Origin: Prochlorococcus sp. AG-355-J23
GTDB lineage: Bacteria; Cyanobacteriota; Cyanobacteriia; PCC-6307; Cyanobiaceae
Direction: 5' to 3'
DNA: 55,057 nt
NCBI GenBank assembly: GCA_003278705.1
Contig: QCDR01000009.1
Coordinates: forward strand, 1 to 55,057
In this document: positions 8,781 through 18,083 of the stretch, piece by piece
Numbering within the stretch: the stretch's first letter is position 1
Layout of the letters: each line of letters starts with the position of its first letter
Translations under genes and position numbers: made by a program
Notes under the pieces: generated by a model
Told to the model about the DNA's origin: nothing
Seen by the model: only the letters and a program-made list of their open reading frames with translations
Database searches by the model: none

Positions 8781-9875
8781 TTAACTATCTAGATACAACA
8801 ATAAATCATATTCGCAACATTCAAAAGCGGTTTTTGAATTTAGTTCAAAATTTTTATACCAATTTATAGTTAATTCAACTGTTTGCTTAAAATTTAATTT
8901 TGGCCTCCATAGCAACATATTATTAGCTTTTTCTATAACAAGATTGAGCTTTCCAGCTTCATGAGGCATATTCTCTTTTTTATTAATAACGTATTTACCA
9001 TCCCAATGATTTAAGCATTCTTTTACTAATTCTCTGACTGTTTTATTGGAGTTGATATCTGGCCCAAAATTAAAAGACGATGCAATATTTCTATCTTCTG
9101 TTTTATATAATTTTTCAGCGAGTATTATATATCCTGCAAGAGGCTCTATTACATGTTGCCAAGGTCTTGTTGATAGTGGGTTTCTTATTTCTATTTTATT
9201 ATTTCTTACTAATGCTTTTGATATATCTGGCACAATTCTATTAGCAGACCAATCTCCTCCTCCAATAACGTTACCTGCGCGAGCAGAGGCTATAAATATA
9301 TGATTTTTTTGATTTACTGAAGGACCACAGAAACTTTCTCTCCAGGAATTAATGGCAATTTCAGCAGCTGCTTTACTGCTACTATAGGGATCAATTCCTC
9401 CTAACTTATCAATTTCTCGATAACCATATACCCATTCATTATTTTGATAAACCTTATCAGTTGTAATAAAAACTGAACTACATTTTTGATTATTACTAAT
9501 AATGGATTCTAATATATTGATTGTTCCGATTACATTTATTTCCCAAGTTTCACAAGGTTTTTCATATGAAGTTAGGACAAGTGGTTGAGCCGCTAAATGA
9601 AAAACTATTTCAGGTTTAAAATCATTGATAATTTTTTTAATTTTGTCTTTAGACCTAATATCGCAAATATTATGTTCAATATGTTTTTCGAGATTCAGCA
9701 AATCAAATAAATTCTTTTCAGATTCTGGTTCTAAACTTATTCCACAAACCTTAACACCCATTTTTAGAAGCCAAAAAGTAAGCCAGCTCCCTTTGAATCC
9801 TGTGTGCCCAGTAACAAGTACTTTTCTATTTTTCCAAAAAGATATATCAGGATTATTTCTTACGCTATTTTCCAT
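8781..9875 (-). CDS. rfbG: CDP-glucose 4,6-dehydratase
   Basis: Short-chain dehydrogenase making CDP-4-keto-6-deoxyglucose from CDP-glucose. GHTGFKGSWLTFWL at about residue 23 is the characteristic RfbG dinucleotide motif; FITTDKVYQN, the YSSSKAAAE active-site Tyr/Lys, ARAGNVIGGGDWS and RPWQHVIEPLAGY are all family hallmarks. I place the start at the ATG at 9875, whose A is shared with the rfbF stop codon (TAATG), giving 364 residues. Longer in-frame starts up to 9914 would only add residues encoded inside rfbF. The overlap indicates coupled translation. Confidence 0.95.
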   Translation of the reverse strand: MENSVRNNPDISFWKNRKVLVTGHTGFKGSWLTFWLLKMGVKVCGISLEPESEKNLFDLLNLEKHIEHNICDIRSKDKIKKIINDFKPEIVFHLAAQPLVLTSYEKPCETWEINVIGTINILESIISNNQKCSSVFITTDKVYQNNEWVYGYREIDKLGGIDPYSSSKAAAEIAINSWRESFCGPSVNQKNHIFIASARAGNVIGGGDWSANRIVPDISKALVRNNKIEIRNPLSTRPWQHVIEPLAGYIILAEKLYKTEDRNIASSFNFGPDINSNKTVRELVKECLNHWDGKYVINKKENMPHEAGKLNLVIEKANNMLLWRPKLNFKQTVELTINWYKNFELNSKTAFECCEYDLLLYLDS

Positions 9876-10645
9876 TACTCCCAACATTTCCATGGAGCGT
9901 TCTGAGAATCCCATAATTCTTCTAAAGTATTTTTATCTCTAAGAGTATCCATTGGCTGCCAAAAACCTTCATGATGATAAGCTGAAAGTTCTCCCTCTTT
10001 GGCTAGTTTTTTTAAAGGAGTCTGTTCCCATATAGAATTATCACCATCAATATAATTTATTACCTCTGGATCTAATACAAAAAATCCTCCATTAATCCAA
10101 CTATTATCGCCTTTAGGCTTTTCTTGAAAAGAAAAAACTTTCCCTCTTTCAAACTCTAATGAACCAAATCTGCCTGGAGGCTGCACTGCCGTTAAAGTTG
10201 CTTTAGTATTAGATTTATTATGAAAATCGATCAAATTCTTAATATTTATATCAGCGAGTCCATCTCCATAGGTAAAACAAAAAGTTTCATCGTTTAGGTA
10301 ATCAGATACTCTTTTTAATCTTCCTCCAGTCATAGTAGAGTCTCCTGTATCAACTAAAGAAACATTCCAAGGCTCAGTTCTTTTGGAATGAACTTCCATT
10401 TCATTATTTTTCATATTAAAAGTAACATCTGAAGTATGTAAAAAATAATTAGCGAAAAATTCTTTAATTACGTATCCCTTATATCCACAACAAATCACAA
10501 AGTCGTTAATACCATAACTGCTATAAATCTTCATTATATGCCAAAGGATAGGCTTATTTCCTATTTCAACCATGGGTTTAGGCTTAATGGATGTCTCCTC
10601 AGAGATTCTTGTGCCTAAACCGCCGGCAAGTATTACAGCTTTCAC
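9875..10645 (-). CDS. rfbF: Glucose-1-phosphate cytidylyltransferase
   Basis: Makes CDP-glucose from CTP and glucose-1-phosphate. [16 protein letters not shown] and [19 protein letters not shown] are diagnostic, as are TYGDGLADI and [12 protein letters not shown]. The start codon is GTG at 10645, one residue before the AVILAGG strand, so no longer start is needed. Length 256 is the family norm. First gene of rfbF-G-H, diverging from the gene at 10770 across 124 nt. Confidence 0.96.
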   Translation of the reverse strand: MKAVILAGGLGTRISEETSIKPKPMVEIGNKPILWHIMKIYSSYGINDFVICCGYKGYVIKEFFANYFLHTSDVTFNMKNNEMEVHSKRTEPWNVSLVDTGDSTMTGGRLKRVSDYLNDETFCFTYGDGLADINIKNLIDFHNKSNTKATLTAVQPPGRFGSLEFERGKVFSFQEKPKGDNSWINGGFFVLDPEVINYIDGDNSIWEQTPLKKLAKEGELSAYHHEGFWQPMDTLRDKNTLEELWDSQNAPWKCWE

Positions 10646-10745
10646 GTCACAAATAAATATAGGATTATGATATCACGCTGGAACTATTCGATCTAAGATA
10701 AATTAGGAATTTATCTTTTTATAAGTACAAAATTTTTGATAATGA

Positions 10746-10751
10746 TAGAAT
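10746..10751 (+). promoter_or_regulatory. Possible -10 box in the rfbF/TPP-enzyme divergent region
   Basis: TAGAAT lies 19 nt before the ATG at 10770. The string TAGAATGC is the same as that upstream of 1444. No -35 was recognised. Confidence 0.3.
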
Positions 10752-10769
10752 GCTCTAAATTTAAATAAA

Positions 10770-12608
10770 ATGAGAGTATCAGATTTTATTGCAAAAAGAT
10801 TAAAATTCCTTGGTTGTGAAGAAGTCTTCATGGTTACAGGTGGAGCTGCAATGCATCTTAATGATAGTTTTGGAAATATTTTTAAAGATAAAGTTCATTT
10901 CCTCCATAACGAACAATCTTGTTCCATAGCGGCGGATAGTTATGCAAGAATTAATAACTTTCCTGCTATTGTTAATGTCACTGCAGGTCCAGGAAGTATT
11001 AATGCAATAAATGGTGTTTTTGGAGCTTATGTTGACTCACTTCCAATGATAGTAGTTTCTGGACAGGCAAAAAGAGAAACACTTGTCAAAAACTCAAATG
11101 TTGACAATCTAAGACAGCTTGGAGATCAAGAAGTGGATATTGTTCATATGGTAGAGAAAGTCACAAAAGAATCAATTCTTTTAGAGGATCCATATAAGGT
11201 GGCGGAAATTGTTGATCAAGCTTTTATCAATTCAATTCATGGAAGGAAAGGACCTGTATGGATCGATGTGCCAATTGATGTTCAAGCAACTCCTCTCGAT
11301 AAAAATTTTTCTAATCTTATTGAGAGACCATTAGAAAGAGGAGGTTTTAAAGATTCAGATAAATTTTTAATGATAAGCGATGATGACTTAAACCAAATTG
11401 TTAAAAATTTGATGAATTCTCGCAAACCTATTTTATATGTGGGAAGCGGTATTAGACTAAGCAACTCTTATCATGAACTATTAGATTTCCTCCAAAAGTG
11501 GCCAATTGCCACGGTAACTGGTTGGAATAGTAATGATTTATTGTGGGATGATCACCCAAATTATTGCGGCAGGCCTGGATCAGTTGGTAATAGATCTGGA
11601 AATTTTGCTGTTCAATTATCTGATTGTGTAATAACTATTGGTTGTCGCCTAAACATTAGACAAGTGAGTTACAACTGGAAATCTTTCGCAAAGAATGCTT
11701 GGAAATGTCATATAGATATTGATAAAGCTGAATTAGAAAAACCAACCCTTAGTTCTGATTTAAAGATACATGGAGACATAAAACATTTTTTCAAAAGATT
11801 GGATAAGGCGCTCGAAAACAATTTCAAGAATAATGAAAACCAAACTATTCTTAAATGGAAATCTTGGATTTTATTCAACAAAAAACTTTTAAAAGATTTT
11901 CCTGCAACATTACCTTGTCAAAAAATTAATAATAAATTGATTAATCCATACTTCTTTGTAGATAAACTTTTTAGCACATTAAGTGAAGACGAAATTGTTG
12001 TTTGTGGGGATGGAACAGCTTGTGTTGTTACATTTCAAGCAGCGATTATAAAAAAAGGTCAACGTCTTTTTCATAATTCTGGATGTGCTTCGATGGGTTA
12101 TGAAATACCTGCAGCTATAGGAGCATATTATGCCTCAAGGAAAGAAATTATTTGTATTGCAGGAGACGGTTCTATTATGATGAACCTTCAAGAATTATCT
12201 ATAATCGGTTCTTTGTCTTTACCTATAAAAGTTTTTATATTAAATAACGAAGGCTATCATTCAATTAGACAAACTCAACAAAACTATTTTCCTGATAACC
12301 TTGTTGGTTGTGGTTTAGATTCTGGACTACCCTTCCCTAATTTCAAGGATTTGGCTAAAGGTTTTTCTATGGCATATAAATATAGTGAAATTGAGGATAA
12401 TTTGGAAAAAGAAATTGAAGCAACCACCTTACACAATGGTCCAATAATTCATGAAATAAAATTAAATCTAAATCAAGCATTCGAGCCAAAGTTGTCTAGC
12501 AAAAAATTACCAGATGGATCTATGACTACTTCCGAATTAGAAGATATGGCACCCTTCCTTTCACAAGAAAAAATGAATGAAATAATAAACCTAGCATCAG
12601 AAATATAG
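10770..12608 (+). CDS. Thiamine-diphosphate enzyme, acetolactate-synthase-like (YerE-like candidate)
   Basis: A 612-residue TPP enzyme with the three-domain acetolactate-synthase layout. The cofactor-activating Glu is E48 in HNEQSCSIAADSYAR, TAGPGSINAINGV follows, and the metal/diphosphate motif is G465-D466-G467 leading to ILNNEGY. The C-terminal ~50 residues are extra relative to many ALS large subunits. Next to rfbFGH the closest known parallel is YerE of yersiniose biosynthesis, which transfers an acetyl unit from pyruvate to C4 of a CDP-3,6-dideoxy-4-ketosugar. That function is inferred from neighbourhood: a plain branched-chain amino-acid synthase would not be expected inside a glycan island. 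It heads a plus-strand run of genes and is followed by a HAD gene after 1 nt. Confidence 0.82.
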   Translation: MRVSDFIAKRLKFLGCEEVFMVTGGAAMHLNDSFGNIFKDKVHFLHNEQSCSIAADSYARINNFPAIVNVTAGPGSINAINGVFGAYVDSLPMIVVSGQAKRETLVKNSNVDNLRQLGDQEVDIVHMVEKVTKESILLEDPYKVAEIVDQAFINSIHGRKGPVWIDVPIDVQATPLDKNFSNLIERPLERGGFKDSDKFLMISDDDLNQIVKNLMNSRKPILYVGSGIRLSNSYHELLDFLQKWPIATVTGWNSNDLLWDDHPNYCGRPGSVGNRSGNFAVQLSDCVITIGCRLNIRQVSYNWKSFAKNAWKCHIDIDKAELEKPTLSSDLKIHGDIKHFFKRLDKALENNFKNNENQTILKWKSWILFNKKLLKDFPATLPCQKINNKLINPYFFVDKLFSTLSEDEIVVCGDGTACVVTFQAAIIKKGQRLFHNSGCASMGYEIPAAIGAYYASRKEIICIAGDGSIMMNLQELSIIGSLSLPIKVFILNNEGYHSIRQTQQNYFPDNLVGCGLDSGLPFPNFKDLAKGFSMAYKYSEIEDNLEKEIEATTLHNGPIIHEIKLNLNQAFEPKLSSKKLPDGSMTTSELEDMAPFLSQEKMNEIINLASEI

Positions 12609-12609
12609 T

Positions 12610-13275
12610 ATGAATTTAATATTTGATTTTGATGGGACTTTAGCAGATTCATCTTTAGGAATTTATGAAGCATTTAAGTATAGTTGTAAAAAAAATAATC
12701 TTCATTGTCCTGATTTAGATTCATTCAAAAAAAATATTGGTCCTCCTATAAATAAATTAATATATAAGGTATTTCCAAATATGGAGGCAATAAAAAAAGA
12801 AAAATTTATATCTAATTTTAGAAGATCTTATGATAATGACTTTTATAAGAAATTTGAATGGTATGAAGGTGTTCCTGAAACATTAAATTTTTTAGGTGAA
12901 AGTAATAAAAATAAACTTTATATTATTACAAATAAACCTACGAGTATATGTATCAAGCTTTTAAAAGAATCTAAACTTTATCAACTTTTTGACACTGTAA
13001 TCGGTATAGATTACTTGCTTTATATTGGTAGTAGAAAAGCTAAAAAATTTAGTGAGAAATCTCACGCTATTAATTATTTAATATCCCAAAAAGGTCTTAA
13101 CAAAAAACAATGCGTCTACATAGGCGATACTTTTGAAGATAAAGTTTCATCTGAAAAAAGTGGTATTCAATTCATACCTGCTTTATATGGCTTTTATGAA
13201 TGGGATATTAGTGATTCTTCAAATTTCAAATTAAAAACTATTTCTAATTTAATAAATCACAATTGTATTTCTTAA
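12610..13275 (+). CDS. HAD-family phosphatase
   Basis: A 221-residue haloacid-dehalogenase hydrolase of the phosphoglycolate-phosphatase type. Motif I is FDFDGTLADS with nucleophile D6 and acid D8, motif II is the T of IITNKPTS, motif III a Lys in KAKKFSEKS, and motif IV YIGDTFEDKVSSEKSG. The helical cap between motifs I and II is present. It begins 1 nt after the TPP enzyme gene, so it is probably translated with it and removes phosphate from a sugar or ulosonic-acid-like intermediate of that pathway. The true substrate cannot be read from sequence. Confidence 0.85.
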   Translation: MNLIFDFDGTLADSSLGIYEAFKYSCKKNNLHCPDLDSFKKNIGPPINKLIYKVFPNMEAIKKEKFISNFRRSYDNDFYKKFEWYEGVPETLNFLGESNKNKLYIITNKPTSICIKLLKESKLYQLFDTVIGIDYLLYIGSRKAKKFSEKSHAINYLISQKGLNKKQCVYIGDTFEDKVSSEKSGIQFIPALYGFYEWDISDSSNFKLKTISNLINHNCIS

Positions 13276-13321
13276 ATAATTGAGCACTAGGGTTTAGAAT
13301 TTTTTCTATCATCAATTAATT

Positions 13322-14125
13322 ATGAATGTTTTAGAGAAGAAAATGTGCGATATTCTTAAACGCTCTTGCGAGTGTTATGGAGCAATAGGTACAAAAGCAG
13401 AATTTGAGGCAGAGGGCACTAGAACTGATGAGCTGTTGAGATTAATAGAAATAGCTAATAAATCAGGTGCAAAAATTGCATTAAAAATAGGAGGATGCGA
13501 AGCAATTAAAGATCTTTATGAATCCAAACAATTTGGGGTTAATTATATTATTGCTCCAATGGTAGAAACCCCTTATGCTCTAGAAAAATTTATTAATGCG
13601 AGAAAAATAGTTTATAGCGATACTGAAGCGGAAGATACTAATTTTTTATTTAATTGTGAAACATTTACTACATTCAAGAATATAGAAGCAATAGCCGATA
13701 TTTGTTTAAAAAATAAGAATTCAATTGATGGTATTGTTTTTGGTCGAGTTGATTATGTAGGTTCTTTAGGTCTAAGTCGAAGTGCAATTGAAAGTGATGA
13801 AGTAACTGATTCAGTTTTAAAAGTTTCAAAAAAATGCAAAAAAATTGACATTGATTTTGTGGTTGGTGGAGCAGTTTCATATGATGCAAGATCTAATCTT
13901 AGAAAATTTAAAGAAAGTTATCTTTCTAGATTCGAAACGAGGAAAGTTATATTTGATAGTAAAGCTTTAGAGTTAAAAGACTTGGAGCAGGCTTTAAAAG
14001 ATGCTGTTCATTTTGAACTACTATGGTTGATAAACAAAAGGGAATATTATAACGGCCTATATAAAGAAGATACTAAAAGAATTGAAATGCTTGAATCTAG
14101 ATGGAGAATACTAAATGAGAATTAA
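13322..14125 (+). CDS. HpcH/HpaI-type class II aldolase
   Basis: A 267-residue TIM-barrel protein of the HpcH/HpaI aldolase/citrate-lyase beta family. The expected metal ligands are present: E113 in CETFTTFKNIEAI, corresponding to the ET..AM.N helix of HpaI, and D144 in FGRVDYVGSLG, corresponding to GPADLSADMG. Enzymes of this family join or split pyruvate and an aldehyde. HpaI-like catabolism is implausible in this setting, so a synthetic aldol step on a sugar aldehyde is the more attractive idea. It sits between the TPP/HAD pair and an epimerase with only short gaps (46 and 10 nt). The start at 13322 is the first ATG; M8 is an alternative. Confidence 0.75.
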   Translation: MNVLEKKMCDILKRSCECYGAIGTKAEFEAEGTRTDELLRLIEIANKSGAKIALKIGGCEAIKDLYESKQFGVNYIIAPMVETPYALEKFINARKIVYSDTEAEDTNFLFNCETFTTFKNIEAIADICLKNKNSIDGIVFGRVDYVGSLGLSRSAIESDEVTDSVLKVSKKCKKIDIDFVVGGAVSYDARSNLRKFKESYLSRFETRKVIFDSKALELKDLEQALKDAVHFELLWLINKREYYNGLYKEDTKRIEMLESRWRILNEN

Positions 14126-14135
14126 TTTTTTATAG

Positions 14136-15065
14136 ATGAATGGATTATTTATAATAACAGGAGCTACAGGCTGGGTTGGTAAGAATTTTCTTCACGAACT
14201 GCAGAAAAGAATTAAACCGAAAGAGTTTAATGATAAAGTTTTTGCTTTTGGTAGTAAACCAGGTCTAATAAAATCAACTGCTTATATTAACTCAATGGAG
14301 ATTGATATACCCATATATCCATTATCAGCAATAAACAATATGTTCAAAAATGAACCCTATTTAAACGTTATTCATACTGCTTTTTTAAGAAAAGAAAAAA
14401 TCAAAAGTTTTGGATTAAATCAATATATAGAAACTAATAAATATATTACTAGGCAAGTAAGAAATTTATTGGAGACTTCAACAGATTCAAAGGTTTTAGA
14501 TATATCATCTGGAGCTGCCTATATTTTTAAAACTAAAGAATCAAAAAATCAAACAATAGAAACTGACCCTTATGGGTATCTAAAATTGGAAGAAGAAAAC
14601 ATCTTAGGTTCAGTATCTAAATGCCTAGTAATGAGAATTTATGCACTTACTGGTAAATTTATAACTAGCCCAAATTTATTTGCTTTAGGGGATTTTATTT
14701 TAAGCGCTATAGGTAATAAAAAGATTATTTTGCATTCAAAGAAAAATACTATCCGAAGCTACGGTTATGCTGGAGAAATAGCAGCTTTAGGTTTGAACTT
14801 TATATATTTAGATAAATTCGTGAAAAATAAGTTAATTTTAAATTGTGCCAACCATACAACTAGTTTATTAGAACTTGCAAATAAGATTTCAAAAATTTAT
14901 AAATTGCCCTTAGTTGATTCAAAGATTGACTATACACTTCCAGAAAATAAATATATTTGCGAATTAGAAACATTTCAGAACTTATTAAAAGAATTAGATA
15001 TTGAACCAACTACTTTAGAAAAACAAATCGAAATAACATATAATTATATAAAGAAGATGTTATGA
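14136..15065 (+). CDS. NAD-dependent sugar epimerase/dehydratase (extended SDR)
   Basis: A 309-residue Rossmann protein starting FIITGATGWVGKNFLHEL (GxxGxxG). ISSGAAYIF and DPYGYLKLEEE give the catalytic Ser/Tyr/Lys of an atypical SDR; RIYALTG and IRSYGYAGEIA correspond to substrate-side segments. Substrate unknown. In yersiniose-type pathways a YerF-like SDR reduces the keto group of the branched sugar, and this gene is placed where such a partner would be expected. It overlaps the ABC exporter gene by ATGA. Confidence 0.75.
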   Translation: MNGLFIITGATGWVGKNFLHELQKRIKPKEFNDKVFAFGSKPGLIKSTAYINSMEIDIPIYPLSAINNMFKNEPYLNVIHTAFLRKEKIKSFGLNQYIETNKYITRQVRNLLETSTDSKVLDISSGAAYIFKTKESKNQTIETDPYGYLKLEEENILGSVSKCLVMRIYALTGKFITSPNLFALGDFILSAIGNKKIILHSKKNTIRSYGYAGEIAALGLNFIYLDKFVKNKLILNCANHTTSLLELANKISKIYKLPLVDSKIDYTLPENKYICELETFQNLLKELDIEPTTLEKQIEITYNYIKKML

Positions 15066-16906
15066 GAATTAAAAGTAAAACCCTAAAAGCTTTAATCCCT
15101 ATTCTAAGAAGTTTACCAAAGAAAAGGAAAATAGGATTAATAAGCCTTATTCCCTTAGCGGTACTTTCTGGAATAGCAGATTTTTTGGCTGTTGGAATAA
15201 TTGCTCAACTTTTTTCTGTAATTGTGGGCGATCAAGCAGGTAGATTACTACCAAATTTTATTTCCGAAATTTTACCTGAAAACTTAGAATCATTAGCACT
15301 AAGCTTAGTCTTTATATTTATTCTTATTACTTGGATTTCTTCTTCATTAAAGATAACCTTAAGGGCTATGAATATTCGCTTGAAAACTAATATTCGCAAA
15401 GATTTGAGCGAAAACGCTCAAAGAAAAATAATGTCTCAAAATTACGAATATTTTCTTGGTAGAGATACTAGCAAACAAGGAAACCTTGACGCATCCATTT
15501 TAATAAATATTGCCAGAGTCACAGAGGAATTAGTCCAACCTTTACTTCAAATGACAAGCGGATTAGTTGTCATTGCATTTTTATCAAGCGCAATATTTAT
15601 TGTTGGAAAGCAATTAGCAGGCGTACTAATATTTTCTTTAATAACAAGTTTTTTCCTAATTAGTTATGCCATAACGCCTTATCTAAGATATTCCGCAAAA
15701 GAAAGAATAAAACTAGATATGCGTAGAAATGGCATTTTAAGAGAATCCATGAGGAATATACTAGATATTCAACTCACAAATACTGAGAAATATTTTCAAT
15801 CAAAGTATGAAGCACTTGGATCAGCGGGAGTACCTATAATTTGGAAAGGAGAGGTACTGCCCGAAATACCAAGGGCTTTAATTGAACCACTTGGCATAAC
15901 TTTAATATTCTTGTTGGGATTATTTCCTATTATTTCCAATCCAGGAACTAAGCAAATACTTGATATAATTCCATATTTAGCAACAGTTGCTGTCACATCC
16001 CTAAAACTAACACTTCCTTTGCAAGAAACCTTTAGAGCAATAACTTCAATTAGATCTTGTTTACCAAACTTAGAAGAAACCGTCAAATTAGTAGATTTAA
16101 AAATAGAAAGATTCACACTTGATTCTCCTGGAGCTTTACAGAAAGATCAATTAAGTATTTTGAAAAAAGTTGAGATTTGTAATACAAGCTATAAATATCC
16201 AACTTCTAAGAAAATGATAATTAAAAACATTTCACTTTCTATTCCAGTTGGGTCACGTATTGCCTTCGTTGGGAGAACAGGTAGTGGAAAATCCACAACA
16301 GCAAATATTCTTTTAGGTCTATTAAGACCTCATCAAGGCTTTATCAAAGTTGATGGGGTGAAGATAGAAGATTATATGATTCCAGCATGGCAAGCAAATT
16401 GTTCTTATGTACCCCAACAAATAAATTTACTAGGCAGCACCATCGCAGAAAACATAGCGTTTGGAAAAAAAAGAAAGGATATTGATCAAGATAGATTATG
16501 GGAGGCTTTAAAAGGATCTCAACTAGAAGAATTCGTTAGGAATATGCCCAAACAATTGGAAACAGTAGTTGGTGAGAATGGTACCCGCCTTTCTGGAGGA
16601 CAACGACAGCGATTAGCAATTGCGAGAGCCTTTTATAAACAAGCAAAATTCCTAGTACTTGATGAGGCGACAAGTTCTTTAGATAACAAAACAGAAAAGG
16701 ATTTAATGTCTGCTGTTGATTTAATAAGCAATGATTGTACCGTAGTTATTATTGCCCATAGACTTTCAACAATAATGAACGCTGATTGCATATATGAATT
16801 TGAAAACGGAAAGATAAAATCATCCGGTACATTTGAAGAACTACAATCATCTTCAGATAGTTTCAAAGATATGACCTTATTAAAAAAAAGATACTTAGAC
16901 AAATAA
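15062..16906 (+). CDS. ABC exporter, fused permease and ATPase (MsbA-like)
   Basis: A 614-residue half-transporter: six-helix membrane domain in residues ~20-330, then an ATPase domain. Walker A is GRTGSGKST at about 404-412, the signature LSGGQRQRLAIARA at about 510, Walker B FLVLDEATSSLD at about 533 and the switch His in VVIIAHRLSTI. It would act as a homodimer in the inner membrane, moving a lipid-linked glycan or another amphiphile. Coupling by ATGA to the sugar epimerase gene suggests that it exports the product of the preceding pathway, possibly replacing the missing Wzx flippase. It converges with the next gene, with only 5 nt between stop codons. Confidence 0.9.
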   Translation: MRIKSKTLKALIPILRSLPKKRKIGLISLIPLAVLSGIADFLAVGIIAQLFSVIVGDQAGRLLPNFISEILPENLESLALSLVFIFILITWISSSLKITLRAMNIRLKTNIRKDLSENAQRKIMSQNYEYFLGRDTSKQGNLDASILINIARVTEELVQPLLQMTSGLVVIAFLSSAIFIVGKQLAGVLIFSLITSFFLISYAITPYLRYSAKERIKLDMRRNGILRESMRNILDIQLTNTEKYFQSKYEALGSAGVPIIWKGEVLPEIPRALIEPLGITLIFLLGLFPIISNPGTKQILDIIPYLATVAVTSLKLTLPLQETFRAITSIRSCLPNLEETVKLVDLKIERFTLDSPGALQKDQLSILKKVEICNTSYKYPTSKKMIIKNISLSIPVGSRIAFVGRTGSGKSTTANILLGLLRPHQGFIKVDGVKIEDYMIPAWQANCSYVPQQINLLGSTIAENIAFGKKRKDIDQDRLWEALKGSQLEEFVRNMPKQLETVVGENGTRLSGGQRQRLAIARAFYKQAKFLVLDEATSSLDNKTEKDLMSAVDLISNDCTVVIIAHRLSTIMNADCIYEFENGKIKSSGTFEELQSSSDSFKDMTLLKKRYLDK

Positions 16907-16911
16907 TCATT

Positions 16912-17952
16912 TTAAAAAAAGAAATTTTCTAATATTGTTTGTTCATAAGAAGCATATTTCATAAAAATATTGTTATCAATTTTGATTTCCTGGGAGTTTG
17001 ATTGGTTAGGGGAAGCAGTTTTTTTAAACGTCTGTTTAACTTTAAAATCTAATACATCATAATTTTGACTTAAAAAATCATGAAAATTTTTACATGATTT
17101 AAATTTTTTATTAGGGTCTAAGTAAATGGATCCTAATTTATTATTATCCAGAAGTTCTTTTATAAGAGGAGATTTTTCTTCCCACATTTCCTTTATTACC
17201 TCATTTGAATAAAGCCATAAAATTTCCAAAGTATGAGTAGGATTTTTTGAACAAATCAGTGTAAGAATATACCTAAGCTGATAAGTAGCAATTTCTGGAA
17301 GAATCTCAATTGCCCAATTAATAGCATCATTTATAGACAACTCTTTTTTTCTAAGTTTTATACTAATCATGTCAAAAATTGGACGCCTGTCTCGTGGCAT
17401 GAAATCCGAATCACAACCACCATTCCATATCGCTCTTTTTTTTAATTGTTCTTTAAAAGATTTTTCGGTAATATTAGATCGAAATGAATGTTTAAAATGA
17501 GATATGGTTCTATTCATCGTATCTCTAAGAGTTAATACAAAAATATTTGGGCAATTTTGTAAGCTCCAAATATGTGATGAAGTTTCATCCCCTATATCTG
17601 AATTTATTGGAAGTCTTAATACTCCACTATTGTGATGATGAATAAGGATTCTATGCATTTCAAGAAAATTTTTTTTCTTCAATGTAAAATTGATCTCTTT
17701 ATTGCCTAATATCCCCAATCCTATTTGTGGATCATAAATTGTATTATTTTGGTATTCTCTAATATCAGATTTTGAGTACAATTTTTCCCAATAATCTACA
17801 TCAACAAAATTTCTAGAATCAAGTTTTATATTATGATCTGGATTATATGCAGCAGCATCACAATCAGTTATTAACTGTCTCCAAATACTATTACCAGCTG
17901 TTTTAGGAATATGTATTAAATGAATTACAGGAGAACACTTTTTTAGAACCAT
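16912..17952 (-). CDS. Sulfotransferase family protein
   Basis: A 346-residue protein with the PAPS 5'-phosphosulfate loop HIPKTAGNSIWRQL at residues 14-27 and a 3'-phosphate-binding element TLRDTMNRTISHF around 138-150, as in carbohydrate sulfotransferases. The D-x2-x-R-x-x-S pattern is kept, with D136-type Asp and Arg. It is monocistronic on the minus strand beside the ABC exporter. The likely role is sulfation of a surface polysaccharide or lipid in the cytoplasm with PAPS. The acceptor is unknown. Confidence 0.82.
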   Translation of the reverse strand: MVLKKCSPVIHLIHIPKTAGNSIWRQLITDCDAAAYNPDHNIKLDSRNFVDVDYWEKLYSKSDIREYQNNTIYDPQIGLGILGNKEINFTLKKKNFLEMHRILIHHHNSGVLRLPINSDIGDETSSHIWSLQNCPNIFVLTLRDTMNRTISHFKHSFRSNITEKSFKEQLKKRAIWNGGCDSDFMPRDRRPIFDMISIKLRKKELSINDAINWAIEILPEIATYQLRYILTLICSKNPTHTLEILWLYSNEVIKEMWEEKSPLIKELLDNNKLGSIYLDPNKKFKSCKNFHDFLSQNYDVLDFKVKQTFKKTASPNQSNSQEIKIDNNIFMKYASYEQTILENFFF

Positions 17953-18083
17953 AAAAATATCTTTCTCCTCTAATTATAACTTATTATTAAATACCGAACT
18001 TTAACCTATATTATTCAATAAAGGATTTTAGCCATAACTTAATTTAATTAATTGGTCAGATATTTAAAGTATGCTTGACACTT

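Noticed and set aside
9876..9914. Longer rfbG start at 9914
   Set aside because: These 39 nt are inside rfbF; the TAATG junction at 9875 is the standard coupled start.
10770..12608. Acetolactate synthase for branched-chain amino acids (ilvB)
   Set aside because: No ilvN-like small subunit, an extra C-terminal segment and the rfbFGH/HAD/aldolase setting argue for a sugar enzyme, though the fold is the same.
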